This document shows, piece after piece, positions 19,838 through 30,156 of a stretch of DNA of 64,000 bases. The notes under the pieces were generated by a model. The model saw only the letters and a program-made list of their open reading frames with translations, ran no database searches and was not told the DNA's origin. The stretch comes from Kalmanozyma brasiliensis GHG001 (taxonomy: Eukaryota > Basidiomycota > Ustilaginomycetes > Ustilaginales). The translations under genes were made by a program, and so were the position numbers. The stretch is taken from assembly GCF_000497045.1 (NCBI RefSeq), contig NW_015961959.1:806001-870000 (forward strand), in the 5' to 3' direction. Every line of letters begins with the position of its first letter. The stretch's first letter is position 1.

Positions 19838-20363
19838 TTACGACTCTTCGTCAATCTGCTTCCATATTTGCTCGGTCTTCCTGCGGCCCTCTCTTGACTC
19901 TTTCACGTGGTTTGCCTGCCGTTCGACTCGCTGCGGATAGAGGGTAAGGGTGTCAGAAGAAGGGGAGGATGGAAAGGTAACGCTGTCGAGAGATGTGGCT
20001 TACCTCCTGCCGAAGACACATGTTGAGGTCATGCTTGATGCCGTTGCAGCCGCCTGTGATCTTGTGCCACATTCCCTTGGCATGGCACTCATTGAGAGCT
20101 TGAATGAGATGCGCGCAGTCTATAGTGCAGGTAGGTGGACAGTCAGAGAATTCAAGCGCGATGTGAGTGAGTTGCCAGCCGCCGTCTCGTCTTCCGACAA
20201 CATGCAAGGTACTTACGTTGCAACTTGCTCTCGCCGACCAGATGCTGCAGTTACGACAGTGTGGGACCAAGAAGGGTTGATCAGCTCGACATTCTTCGCA
20301 TACTTTCTGGCAGGGGCATATCAGAACATTTCTGTGCCGTAGTCTACAACTTACTGGATGCAT
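19838..20363 (-). CDS. CMC2: Cmc2-like twin CX9C mitochondrial protein
   Basis: Four exons on the minus strand, 20363-20355, 20244-20217, 20119-20004 and 19930-19838, encode 81 residues. The first coding exon is only nine bases (Met-His-Pro). All three introns have GTAAGT or GTAAGC donors and CAG/TAG acceptors, and the joined frame is open to TAA. The product begins MHPHLVGESK, as fungal Cmc2 proteins begin MHP. It has the twin CX9C motif: Cys14/Cys24 (CAHLIQALNEC) and Cys37/Cys47 (CNGIKHDLNMC). The tail is basic (RVERQANHVKESREGRRK). Cmc2 proteins are imported into the intermembrane space by Mia40 and help cytochrome c oxidase biogenesis. The unspliced frame hides this gene, so simple gene callers could miss it. 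Confidence 0.93.
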
Positions 20364-21059
20364 AGCGGCTGAATCGTTGGGCTACTGACGAGCTCGATGC
20401 TGACAAGGAGGAGACCCTGACTTCGAAAGCTGAGGATATGAGGTCAGACAAGCTTTAGGCGGAACTCGGGGTGACCCCTGGCAAAAATTTAGAAGTGTGT
20501 CTGGCCGCGAAGCTAACATCTTGACTTTTGGCCAAAGTGTTGGTCTTTTCTGTCACACACGTCACACGGCACGCGCTCGCTCTTCAGGAGCAAATTTGAG
20601 TCAGGGGCTGCGTGTGAGACACCGTGCTGCGCAGTCTTAATTTCGGATCGTGCTGAACGGAATCAACATCTAAAGAGAGGTCTGGCCTCCTCGTTTGCCC
20701 TCCTCATCCGGGGCTGCGCTTGAATAGAATCTGCTTCTTGGATCGAGGACGCCGAGATCACACGCAGCAAGACGGTGGAGCTTGCTGTGCAGATAGATGC
20801 ATGAACTCCAAGATCTCTTCATCACTTTCTCCCACCTTCATCCCTGCTCCCATCGCCGCCGTCATCCTATCACGATTCCCTTACGACTTCGCTTGTTTCC
20901 TACTACGACTGGCCCAGCCATCACCTGAAGACAGCTGAACGACGACCACACATCTCTAACGAATCTTACGCCAGTGCGAGACTCGCTGTGTCCGGTTACC
21001 CTGACGCTGTACACCACCCCCTGCTCTCTCGAAGCTAAGAAGAGCTCAAGATCGCTACC
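20364..21059. other. Divergent promoter region of CMC2 and the four-TM protein gene
   Basis: About 700 bases with no supported gene. Pyrimidine-rich sequence before 21060 fits a 5' leader. A TCACACACGTCACACGGCACG tract (about 20550-20570) contains repeated CAC motifs that could bind regulators; this is unproven. Confidence 0.4.
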
Positions 21060-22166
21060 ATGCCCGACTTCATGTCGATCAAGAAAGTCTGGGGCAAGCT
21101 CGACTCGGGCAAAGCAGACCAGCCCAAGCCACCTGCAGCGTATAGTCAAGGCATCGGCAATGCTCCCGCCACCCGACCCGCCACGATGAACGCCCCGGAT
21201 CAGCGTGTTGCCAAGGTCAACCTCTTCCTTCGTGCGTTCCAGACCTTTTTCGCTCTGGTGACGCTCCTCATCGCCATCTGGATGGCTGCTTTCCAGGCCA
21301 AATGGGTGGGCGGTCCCTCTGGTCTCACGGGCCTGCTCCTCTTCCTTGCTGCAGCCAGCTTCTTCGCATCGACTGTCTTCCTCGTGGTGCCCATCATCTG
21401 CGAACGATCAGGACATAAGAAGATGAAGGGCCTCACCAGCGCCTTGTCTGAAGCACGGGTGGGTCTGGTCAGCAACGGCGCATTTGCCTTTTTGCTCATC
21501 ATTCTCGCCACGACGCAGACCATCTCGGCCTACATTTCACCGGGCTGCAAGGACCCTTCCAAGGACCCGAACGCAGCTGGCAAGGACCGCACCGAATTTG
21601 TCGAGAAGCTCGATGGCTGGTGTCGCACCAAGCGTGCCGAGGCCGCCTTTTGCTGGTTTCTGTGGATCTCGTGGGGCCTCTCGTTGCTGCTCTTCCTTCG
21701 TCAGTGGAAGCTGGAACGCAAGAACGGACCCCGCATTCCGCCTTTCGTGCACCCCAGGGAGGACTCGGCTTTTGAGCCCATCGACGATTTGGATGACGAC
21801 GACGTCTACGACGAGATGAAAGAATCGGCAAGGTACGGCGACGGCGGTGACGGCAAGTACGTTGCACCACCAAAAGCTCCAGCACAAGCACCACAGATGC
21901 CTGCATACGATCGACGAGGTGCCAACCCACTGGCCGACATTGAAGCTAGATACGGCATGTCTCAAACGGCCTTCTCGGATCCGTTCGCTGACGAGCGAAA
22001 GGCAGCGCCCGCCTACAGCCGTCCTTCGTACGACAACAATGCGTATGGCCCTCCCGGTGTGCCTGGTGGCTATGCTGCAGCACCATACAACAATGCAAAC
22101 CAACAGCCCTACTCCGGACGCCCTGGTCCACCACAGCTGCCCAACTTAAGCTACGGTCACCGATAG
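21060..22166 (+). CDS. Four-TM (MARVEL-like) membrane protein of unknown function
   Basis: A 368-residue protein, intronless. A short cytosolic N-terminus is followed by four hydrophobic helices at about residues 53-75, 85-108, 136-156 and 193-213. The loop between helices 3 and 4 contains two cysteines (PGCKD and GWCRTK). The topology and spacing resemble fungal MARVEL-type proteins that sit at the plasma membrane. The C-terminal ~150 residues are hydrophilic, with Pro/Tyr/Asn-rich low complexity (NNANQQPYSGRPGPPQ) and a DDDDVYDEM acidic patch, likely cytosolic. No enzyme motif is visible. The family assignment is from topology only. Confidence 0.75.
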   Translation: MPDFMSIKKVWGKLDSGKADQPKPPAAYSQGIGNAPATRPATMNAPDQRVAKVNLFLRAFQTFFALVTLLIAIWMAAFQAKWVGGPSGLTGLLLFLAAASFFASTVFLVVPIICERSGHKKMKGLTSALSEARVGLVSNGAFAFLLIILATTQTISAYISPGCKDPSKDPNAAGKDRTEFVEKLDGWCRTKRAEAAFCWFLWISWGLSLLLFLRQWKLERKNGPRIPPFVHPREDSAFEPIDDLDDDDVYDEMKESARYGDGGDGKYVAPPKAPAQAPQMPAYDRRGANPLADIEARYGMSQTAFSDPFADERKAAPAYSRPSYDNNAYGPPGVPGGYAAAPYNNANQQPYSGRPGPPQLPNLSYGHR

Positions 22167-23125
22167 CGCGTTCCGTGCCGAAACCGAACCATTCGCCTTC
22201 TGCTGTATTTGTTGTAGCTGTATCTTCTCCACTTCTCTTTTCACCGTTGCCCGGCTTGTCGATAATTGGTAATGAAACCGTCATGAAGACAGATGCATAG
22301 GAATCCGATTCGTGTGGACGATTTCATCTGTGAGCTGCTCGCTGGCCTGTCGGAGCAAGAGCTCTGTGACGGGTAGGTTCAGATCCCTCGGGAAATCCGG
22401 CGGGCGGCAGTTTCACGATCGGAAGCCTATTCATCTGCAGGGATGGAATGCCAAGACGTCTGCATCGTGCAACCTCGACACGAGTCGTCGGTCCGCGGAC
22501 ATTCCCCCTGCTCGGATAGGATGCAAGCCACCGGGCTGAGCCGAATGTGGTTCGCTGATGTTCGGGGTATGCAGTTCAAAGTTCAGTATCCAAGCTGTCA
22601 GAAGGCGCGGGAAAGCTACTTTTTATTTTGCGGAAGACCCTGTTCCGATGTCGGTCCACAAGCAAAACCCTGGTTCCTGAGCAAGGGGTGCACAAGACAC
22701 GAGGTGCACTGCACTCCTTGCCGCGTTATCTCGCCGCCAGCTATCTCGTTTGCCGAGGTATCGTCCCTGCTTGTCGGCGTGGGCGTGGTCTGCACCTTAG
22801 AAAGTGACACTTTCCGTTGGATCACAGACGTGATAGAGCTATGCGCGATTCACACCCCGACCCGCTAAAGCTCAATCGAGGCTGAGCATTCTTCAAGACA
22901 CTCAGCCACGCTCCTTCTTTGCTATCGTTGACATCCTCTGGTAGCTGGCTTGGGGCAAGCCTGTCCACTATCCCGTCTTGATTCCCCCACACCACCTCTT
23001 GCCCGCCAGAGATTCTCAATTACCACCGTTGGGTGGTCTATTTATAAGAACGCGATTCCTTCATTCCAGATCGAGGTTGGCCCCACGCAGCAAGGCATCG
23101 TCGTCTTCGTCCTAGCTATACTAAG
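22167..23125. other. Intergenic region with ABCC gene promoter
   Basis: About 960 bases. The left part is the 3' flank of the four-TM gene and the right part is the promoter of the ABC transporter. Short open frames between 22310 and 22870 carry no recognisable domain. Confidence 0.5.
23039..23048 (+). promoter_or_regulatory. Putative TATA box of ABCC transporter gene
   Basis: TATTTATAAG lies about 80 bases upstream of the ATG at 23126, a strong match to a TATA element. Confidence 0.5.
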
Positions 23126-26100
23126 ATGGCCGCCTGCAACGATGGTGTCTTCACACCAGTCTCAGACTGCCGCTTCTTCGACTTCACCATCGCGTTCTCC
23201 AACAGCATCTTCGTCATCCTGCCATCCTGCATCGCCATCGTACTCACCATCGCACGACTCGTGCGCATCCGCAACAAGCCCGACATTCCGACGGCCTCCG
23301 CACAACCTCACCTTTCGCTCTTGCGGTCATGCGCACCTCACTCGGATCCAATCAGCCTCTTTGGAGCCGCAGCGTACGTCAGCAATGCTGTGCTCAGCCT
23401 CGTGCTTGTCGCCCTCTTGGCCGCACCCTCTTCTCGCGCCCTTCGCCATGCCATGGACGACCGAACGGGAATGCCTAGCGTAGTCGTTCCATTCCTAGCC
23501 TCGGTGCTGGCCGTCCCGCTTTCCGTTGCAGAACGGAGAAAGACGCGCGGTGGAAGTATGGTCCTGCCGCTCTGGCTGCTCCTCACTCTGCTCTTCGAAG
23601 CCTGCCGCATACGAACCTTCAACGCTGTTTCCGCTATCCGTCACTCGTCCTTCTTCTACATCTACGTGCTCAGCTTTGCCTGCAAGGCCTTGATGCTCAC
23701 TGTTGAAAACGCCAAGGGCATCCGCAGCATCGACGTCAACTCGACTCACGAATCGCGCGCCAGCTTCTTTTCGCGCCTCCTCTTCCTCTGGGTCTTTCCT
23801 CTGCTGTGGAAAGGTTTCCGCAAGCCTCTCGAGCTGGAGGATCTCGATTCGCTCAAGCCTGAATTCTATGGACGCTCTCTCGCCAACAGCTTCATTGCGA
23901 GCTGGTCTGGTGTGCCCGTCGAGAAGCAGAATGACAGCACAAGCGACGAGGATCGGTCCGACGCCGGCATGGACCTCAAGCACAAAGTATCACGATCCAG
24001 CAGCGAAGCTTACCCTCTCGAAAAGCTCCCATCGCAGCACTCCCATGCTCTCGATTCGTCAACGAGTCCACCTCCGCTTTACGACAACAGACCTTTCCCG
24101 AAGAGGAGCGCCAACCGTAGTCTAGTGTGGGCGACTCTACGCGCGTTTCCGCTTGCGGCGCTACTCCCGGTGCCCTGGAAGCTGCTGCTGACCGCAGCCG
24201 AACTTGCTCAGCCCTTGCTGGTCTCGACCACACTTGCCTTCGTGCAATCGTACTCTGATGCCAACAAGGGCGACTCTGCAATCGCTCAGCCGGTCGTCTA
24301 CGGCTGGGGTCTCGTCGGTGCCTACGCCTTTGTCTACCTTGGCCAGACGTTGGCCACAGGCCAATACTGGTACGCAAGTTCGCAGCTTCAAGTGCGGATC
24401 AGAGGAGCGTACGTCGAGGCTATCTTTCGCAAGGGTCTCGGGCTCCATGTGCGGACTGCGCGGACCAGTGGCGGTGGCAAAGCAGCAAACCTCATGAGCG
24501 TTGACAGCGAGCGTGTCGTCAAGGCCATCGATGTGATCCATTCGCTGTGGAGTGGCGCCATCACCATCGCCGTCGGTGTCTACCTCCTCTACACTCAACT
24601 CGGCCTCGTCTTCTTCGCTCCGATGATCTCTGTGCTCGCCTGCTTGCTCATGACGCCGGTGGCGAGTCGTGGAATGGGAACGAAGCAGGGCGCATGGAGC
24701 GCTCTGACCGATAAGCGCGTCAACCTCACAAACAGCATCACGTCCGATATCAAGGGCGTAAAATTCTCCGCCTACGAGGACATCTTGCACGCCAAAGTCT
24801 GTAAGACCCGTGCCGAGGAGCTGGTCAAGCGTGCCAGTATGATGAAGCAACTGACGGGCGTCGTCGTGTACACGAACGCCACCGTCGAGATTCTGGGTTT
24901 GAGTACCTTCGTCACCCTGATTGTCGTCGACAGGCTCAGTGGCTCCAACCGCTTCAACCTCAACACGGTCTTCACAACTCTCACGATCTTTGGTATCCTA
25001 CAAGCGCCTCTCTTGGCGATCGGACAACAGTTTTCTTTTTGCTTGCAAGCATGGTCAAGCATGAAGAGGATTCAAGACTTCCTTGATGCCGAAGACAGAC
25101 CTGAAATTCAAGGTGCCGTGGATGCTGGCGTCGCTGCCACCGCAGCTAGTGCTGCGGTAAGCGACTCAGAAAGCTCCTCGGCAGGCTACGCTGCCAAGTT
25201 TTTCAATGCAGATCTCGGTTGGGCCGACAAGGTGGTGCTCAGCAATGTCAGCCTTGAGATTCCGGCTGGCTCTCTGACCATGATCTGCGGCCGTCTCGGA
25301 CACGGAAAATCAACCCTCCTGCAAGCCATCCTCGGCGAATCGGACGTACTTGCCGGGCATCAGCAGTTGCCGCTCCTTGCAGACCGTGTTGCCTATGTCA
25401 GCCAAGACGTTTGGCTTCAGGAGAAGCGTACCATTCGCGAAAACGTCATCTTCGCTACCGGCGAGTACGATGAAGAACGATACCTCACCGCTCTTCGAGC
25501 ATGCGCTCTCACCGAAGACATCGACAGCTTGCAAGAGGGTGATGCTACCACCGCCAGCGCACTCAGCGGAGGCCAACGACAGCGCGTCGCTGTAGCGCGA
25601 GCCGTCTACAGTGATGCTGAAGCTTTCGTTTTCGACGACATCACCAGTGCCTTAGACGCCGAATGCGCTGCACACATGTGGCGTTCTCTGATGGGTCCGG
25701 CAGGCTTGTTGAAGGGTAAGACTGTCGTCATGGCGACCAACGCAGTTCACCTTCTGCATCATGCTCAATTCGTCATTCGAATCGATGACGGGCACATCGC
25801 CGAGCAAGGTCGATACGAGGACCTGTCAATGAAGGGCAAGGATGCGATCTCGCGCGCCAGTCTTGACTCGCAACGGGCGATGCCATCCAAGGATCAGGCC
25901 AAAGACAAAGCAGTCAAGACAGGAGCACCCGAAAAACAAGAAGCCGTCATGACTGGAACCGTCGGCTTCAAGGTGTACTACATGTGGTTCAAAGCTGCCG
26001 GTCTCGGCAAGGTGGCCGTATCCTTCACTTTTTTCCTCCTGTGTGCCGGCGCCGCCCTGGCTCCTTCATACTATCTTCAAGCGTGGGCCGAGGCTCAACA

Positions 26101-27721
26101 GCGACACCGTTTCCGCGACTGGGGTAGCTGGCTCGCTGGTCTTTGTGGCCTCATGCCGTTGAACGCCATTTTCCTCACGATCGGCTTCTGGATTGTCAGT
26201 GTCAACTGTGCCATCTCGGCAGGTAACCGTCTGCACAGTGCTCAGCTTCGGGGCGTCCTATCAGCGCCGATCGCCTTCTTCCACAAATGGAGTGCGGGTC
26301 AGATCACCAACCGCTTTTCGCAGGATCTGTTCAACCTCGATCAAAATTTTATCAACTCGCTAACGAACACGGTGGGAATCGTCTTTGCTCTGCTCGGTGC
26401 TCTGATCGCTATGATCATCCCGGCCCCTTATCTGGCTGCTCTCGCCGTAGGACTGATCGCCATCGCCTGGGGCATGCAGAGGCTCTACATTCCGTCGTCA
26501 CGACAATTGCGTCGTCTCGAGATGGCAGCAAAGAGCCCGCTCTATTCCCTCTTCTCCGAGACCTCGTCGCCGGCAGGTCTAGCCACAGTGCGAGGACTCA
26601 AGCGTGAGGCGTGGCTTCTGGAGCTCAACACTCAATCCTTGGACATCTCGCAAACGCCCTACTACCATCTGTTTGTCGTCCGCAGATGGCTTCAGACCTG
26701 GCTCCTCGCGCTGACCACGATCATCAACGTCACGCTGGTCCTGCTGGTTGTTGTACTTCGCCATTCTTCGCGAGCCGGTTTGCTCGGTGTGGCCTTGGTA
26801 CAGGCAACTGAGATCGGACTGCTGCTCAACCACACCGTCATCAGCTTCACCGAGGTCGAAATTGCTGGCGTGGCTCTGGAACGCGTTCGCGAATTCTGCG
26901 AGCTGGAGCCTGAGCGCGATGCTGCAGCTGCGGCTGCGAAGCAGGACGGCAAAGGAAGCAACAGCAGCGAAGCAACAGATGCAGCTGCGATTCGAGGCGA
27001 CATCGAATTTGATGCCGTGACGGTGTCGTACTCCGCCGAGCTCGAGCCTGCCGTCAAGGAGCTCAGCTTCAACCTTCCTGCCGGCAAGCGGCTCGGGCTC
27101 GTGGGTCGATCCGGCTCCGGCAAATCAACGACGCTTCTGGCGCTGTTCCGCATGATCGACATGCGTAGCGGTACCATCAAGATCGATGGCAAGAGCATCG
27201 CCGACATCCCAGCCCGCCAGCTCCGCTCGCAGATGACCATCGTCCCGCAAAATCCGCTGGTGCTTGCCGCTACTATCCGTGAGAATCTCGACCCCGAAGG
27301 CGTCTGCACGGAGGATCAACTCTGGGACGCCCTGCACAAGTGTCACCTGGCCGAGTTCGTCAACAAGCAGGAGAACAAGCTGGACGAGATGCTGCTAACC
27401 GGCGAATCTTTCATCAGTTCCGGTCAGAAGCAGCTCCTCTCTTTGGCTCGCGCGCTGCTCCGCAAGCGCAAGATCCTCGTCCTGGACGAGGCCACCAGCG
27501 CCATGGACGTCGAGACGGACGCTGCCGTGCAGAGCATCCTCAAGACCCAATTCGCCGACTGCACCGTCATCGCTGTCGCCCACCGGATCGCGACGATCAT
27601 CGATTTCGACCAGATCATCTGCATGTCCGCTGGTCGGGCGATCGAATCCGGCAGCCCCGAAGAGCTCCTCCATCAGCGAGGGGAATTCTTCGCTCTTGCG
27701 GCCGAGCAAAAGTGTGTATGA
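23126..27721 (+). CDS. ABCC-family full ABC transporter (MRP/Ycf1-like)
   Basis: A 1531-residue single-exon gene. The order is TMD0-like N-terminal helices, then TMD1, NBD1, TMD2, NBD2, as in MRP/Ycf1 transporters that export glutathione conjugates, bile acids or drugs, often into the vacuole. NBD1 has Walker A GRLGHGKST (near residue 722), signature LSGGQRQRV (about 813) and Walker B AFVFDD, where Asp replaces the catalytic Glu as is normal for ABCC NBD1. NBD2 has Walker A GRSGSGKST (about 1327), a divergent signature ISSGQKQL (about 1430) and canonical Walker B ILVLDEATS. Typical ABCC linker sequences such as LFLWVFPLLWKGFRKPLELEDL follow the N-terminal helices. Substrate unknown. Only 61 bases separate its stop from the convergent Lsm/FDF gene. 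Confidence 0.93.
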   Translation: MAACNDGVFTPVSDCRFFDFTIAFSNSIFVILPSCIAIVLTIARLVRIRNKPDIPTASAQPHLSLLRSCAPHSDPISLFGAAAYVSNAVLSLVLVALLAAPSSRALRHAMDDRTGMPSVVVPFLASVLAVPLSVAERRKTRGGSMVLPLWLLLTLLFEACRIRTFNAVSAIRHSSFFYIYVLSFACKALMLTVENAKGIRSIDVNSTHESRASFFSRLLFLWVFPLLWKGFRKPLELEDLDSLKPEFYGRSLANSFIASWSGVPVEKQNDSTSDEDRSDAGMDLKHKVSRSSSEAYPLEKLPSQHSHALDSSTSPPPLYDNRPFPKRSANRSLVWATLRAFPLAALLPVPWKLLLTAAELAQPLLVSTTLAFVQSYSDANKGDSAIAQPVVYGWGLVGAYAFVYLGQTLATGQYWYASSQLQVRIRGAYVEAIFRKGLGLHVRTARTSGGGKAANLMSVDSERVVKAIDVIHSLWSGAITIAVGVYLLYTQLGLVFFAPMISVLACLLMTPVASRGMGTKQGAWSALTDKRVNLTNSITSDIKGVKFSAYEDILHAKVCKTRAEELVKRASMMKQLTGVVVYTNATVEILGLSTFVTLIVVDRLSGSNRFNLNTVFTTLTIFGILQAPLLAIGQQFSFCLQAWSSMKRIQDFLDAEDRPEIQGAVDAGVAATAASAAVSDSESSSAGYAAKFFNADLGWADKVVLSNVSLEIPAGSLTMICGRLGHGKSTLLQAILGESDVLAGHQQLPLLADRVAYVSQDVWLQEKRTIRENVIFATGEYDEERYLTALRACALTEDIDSLQEGDATTASALSGGQRQRVAVARAVYSDAEAFVFDDITSALDAECAAHMWRSLMGPAGLLKGKTVVMATNAVHLLHHAQFVIRIDDGHIAEQGRYEDLSMKGKDAISRASLDSQRAMPSKDQAKDKAVKTGAPEKQEAVMTGTVGFKVYYMWFKAAGLGKVAVSFTFFLLCAGAALAPSYYLQAWAEAQQRHRFRDWGSWLAGLCGLMPLNAIFLTIGFWIVSVNCAISAGNRLHSAQLRGVLSAPIAFFHKWSAGQITNRFSQDLFNLDQNFINSLTNTVGIVFALLGALIAMIIPAPYLAALAVGLIAIAWGMQRLYIPSSRQLRRLEMAAKSPLYSLFSETSSPAGLATVRGLKREAWLLELNTQSLDISQTPYYHLFVVRRWLQTWLLALTTIINVTLVLLVVVLRHSSRAGLLGVALVQATEIGLLLNHTVISFTEVEIAGVALERVREFCELEPERDAAAAAAKQDGKGSNSSEATDAAAIRGDIEFDAVTVSYSAELEPAVKELSFNLPAGKRLGLVGRSGSGKSTTLLALFRMIDMRSGTIKIDGKSIADIPARQLRSQMTIVPQNPLVLAATIRENLDPEGVCTEDQLWDALHKCHLAEFVNKQENKLDEMLLTGESFISSGQKQLLSLARALLRKRKILVLDEATSAMDVETDAAVQSILKTQFADCTVIAVAHRIATIIDFDQIICMSAGRAIESGSPEELLHQRGEFFALAAEQKCV

Positions 27722-27782
27722 ACTGCATTCCATCTTCTGAAATACAATCGTCCATCTCCGTGTATCGACAGTGCGAGTGGGG

Positions 27783-29891
27783 TCACTTCTTCTTCTTCCC
27801 ACCCTTGCCCTTGCCCGCCACGCCGGCCTTTGCCTTCTTATCCGCCTTCTGCACAGCGGCGTACCGATCGAGTGTCTGCCACTTGACCTCCTCCCACTTT
27901 GCCTCCTGCGCCCCCACATCCAATCCCAATCGCGACCACTCCCCTTTCACTTGTGCTCTTAGCTGCTCTGCGATCACCTTGCACTCCGCAGCGGGTTTGT
28001 TACCGAACTCCTTCTCGCTGCCCAATCCTTCCGCGAGGTACGCCTGGAATTCGTCCCTCCACACCTCGGGTGCGTACTTCCTCAACCCCAAATCCGTCTC
28101 TATCACCTTCCTATTTTGCGGAGAGAGCGAGTCGTACTGCGTGTCGACTTCCGAGCGGTATGTAGGGGAGAGGAAGTACAGTGCGTGCAGGAGTTCGTGT
28201 GGTAGTGTGGAATGGGCTTGGCTTGCGACGCACGAGATGAGGTAGCTCACCTCCCCTCCTTCACCCGAACGGGAGACAGCGCCTTCGTTCACCGCTATGG
28301 CGTTGTGCGTCACGAGCAAGTCGAGCAGGTCGTTCTCTTCGCCCGAACAGTGCTCTGCCCACCATCGAGGAAGGTCACTGGAGGAGGTAGATTCATGCAT
28401 CGCCTCCAACCACTCCCGCACGGCAGAAAGGGGCAAGTTGAACCCCTGGTAGTTGCGACAGATGCGCTCGTCCGCCGCTTGCTGCAGCGAAAGATAGGCT
28501 TTGGAGGTCGAGGAGGATTCGTAGAAGGCTTCCATCCGCGCGAGGGCCGAGTGCTGGAGCGCGGCCGTGGGGAAGAGGAGCGTGAGAATGGGTGGAGAGA
28601 GGATGTGCCCGAAGAGAGGGTCGTGATCGGGCTCCGTGGGGGCTACGGATGTGGGCGTCATTGCGCCTGAGGTGGGGTTGCTGGTCGAGATGGCGAAGCC
28701 GGCGGCTGCGAGGGCGTTGGACAGGGCGGAAGGGTCGGACTTGGGTGGGTCCAGGATTGATAGTGCAGAGAGATGCTGTTCGGTGTCTGCGACGGGATCG
28801 GCTGGTCCGGATTTCTGTTGAGCGGCCGACGCGTTGGTGTCAGCTCGAGCGGATGAAGACGTCGCAGGAGCTGTAGTGTAGTCGGCGCTTGCATCCCCAC
28901 GAGCGTGAACACCGAGTCCCAAGCCAGCCAGCTCCTCCAACAGCACGTTTCGTCGTCTTGCCAATGCCAGCTCCGCCTCCAGCTTTCTTACTCGCTCCTC
29001 CAGCTGCTCGTACGTCGGCTTGCCTGTCTCCGCACTCCCTCCAACCGACACTTCAGCCCTTGCTGTCGATGCAGCAGGTGGCGAAGGCACGCGCTCAGGC
29101 GACGGACTGCAAACCATCTCATTGATCCTCAACTTCTGCTGCCCATCCTTCGCGCTCCTTCCCCTCTCCGGTGTCGACACGCTGTTTGCCGGACCGACCC
29201 CGTTCGGTCCGCGCACCAGCTCGACGGGCCCATTAGCGATGCGGTTGTGCGAGACGAGCAGCGAGGCAGGGTCTGTGTGGTCCGACGCTCGGATGTCGTC
29301 CCAAATCTTCTTCTTGTCGAAGGCCGCTAGGCCGGCGCTGAAGTCGAATTCTTCGGAGAGAGCGGGGCTGTCGCTGCGCGCAATGGGTTGCTTCTTTTTA
29401 GCTGATTTGGAGGGGGCTGAGGCGGAGGCGGGTTTCGGGCGCGGCGAGCGGGAGGGCGTGGAGGAGCGGGATGCTGCAGGGTCGGATGCTTGCAGAGAAG
29501 CCAGCAGAGATGTAGCGTGCGAGCCTGCGCTGCTGGGGGCTGTGTTCGGTTGGCTGTGAGAGACGATGGCAGGATCGACGTATGGCGCAGCAGCGGGTTG
29601 GGCGGCCGACTCTTGCGGTTTCTTCTGCTTGCCCTGCGAAGTCACCGGCGTTGCTGTATGCGAGCGAGCAGAGCTGCTCGAGTCTGCGGTTCCATTTGAT
29701 GTTGTCTCTGCGGACTTGCAAGCAGCGAGATCCGCAATGTCGGTTCGTTTGAGCACGGTCTGCGACCCATCTTGCTTCTGAACCGTGAGCGTGTTGGTTG
29801 CCTGGTCGATGGATAGGATCTTGGCTTGAAGCGTCGAGCCTGGTTGTGAGTGCAGGGTGAGCTTCACTTGTAGCCCGATATATGACAACAT
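27783..29891 (-). CDS. Edc3-like Lsm/FDF protein with C-terminal HExxH domain
   Basis: A 702-residue protein starting at ATG 29891; an upstream open frame lacks domain content. Residues 1-58 form an Lsm-like domain (YIGLQVKLTLHSQPGSTLQAKI...LKRTDIADL), as at the N-terminus of Edc3. Residues 181-217 hold an FDF motif (EFDFSAGLAAFDKKKIWDDI), which in Edc3 and Scd6 binds the DEAD-box helicase Dhh1. A short coiled coil follows (296-320). The YjeF_N domain expected in Edc3 is not seen. Instead, residues ~425-625 look like a globular domain with PHELLHALYF (HExxH at 565-569) and an acidic segment WRDEFQAYLAE (Glu614), the pattern of a zinc gluzincin. The tail is basic. A role in mRNA decapping or P-bodies is inferred from the N-terminal half; peptidase activity is only suggested by motif. 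Confidence 0.8.
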   Translation of the reverse strand: MLSYIGLQVKLTLHSQPGSTLQAKILSIDQATNTLTVQKQDGSQTVLKRTDIADLAACKSAETTSNGTADSSSSARSHTATPVTSQGKQKKPQESAAQPAAAPYVDPAIVSHSQPNTAPSSAGSHATSLLASLQASDPAASRSSTPSRSPRPKPASASAPSKSAKKKQPIARSDSPALSEEFDFSAGLAAFDKKKIWDDIRASDHTDPASLLVSHNRIANGPVELVRGPNGVGPANSVSTPERGRSAKDGQQKLRINEMVCSPSPERVPSPPAASTARAEVSVGGSAETGKPTYEQLEERVRKLEAELALARRRNVLLEELAGLGLGVHARGDASADYTTAPATSSSARADTNASAAQQKSGPADPVADTEQHLSALSILDPPKSDPSALSNALAAAGFAISTSNPTSGAMTPTSVAPTEPDHDPLFGHILSPPILTLLFPTAALQHSALARMEAFYESSSTSKAYLSLQQAADERICRNYQGFNLPLSAVREWLEAMHESTSSSDLPRWWAEHCSGEENDLLDLLVTHNAIAVNEGAVSRSGEGGEVSYLISCVASQAHSTLPHELLHALYFLSPTYRSEVDTQYDSLSPQNRKVIETDLGLRKYAPEVWRDEFQAYLAEGLGSEKEFGNKPAAECKVIAEQLRAQVKGEWSRLGLDVGAQEAKWEEVKWQTLDRYAAVQKADKKAKAGVAGKGKGGKKKK

Positions 29892-30156
29892 GCTGGGCGT
29901 CTTGTCAATACGGCAAGGATGTTTGGTGGTATGTGGTCGACTTGGAAGAAAGGGTTTGATAGTCGGTTGAAGGTGAAGAGTGCTAAAAATTTGTCTATGA
30001 TTGTTAGGTTGAAAAGCTGGACGGCCTTCTCCAGCGAGCTTTGTGGAGAAGGAACGCACAGGACAACGGCGACTTGTACGAGCCAACTCACGTCATCATT
30101 CACCTCGACATTAGCGCACACGACCACTCCACCCACCCGCTTCTAGACCACCACAC

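Noticed and set aside
22443..22868. 141-codon open frame upstream of the ABC transporter
   Set aside because: No domain, atypical composition, overlapping open frames on the other strand; more likely promoter/intergenic sequence.
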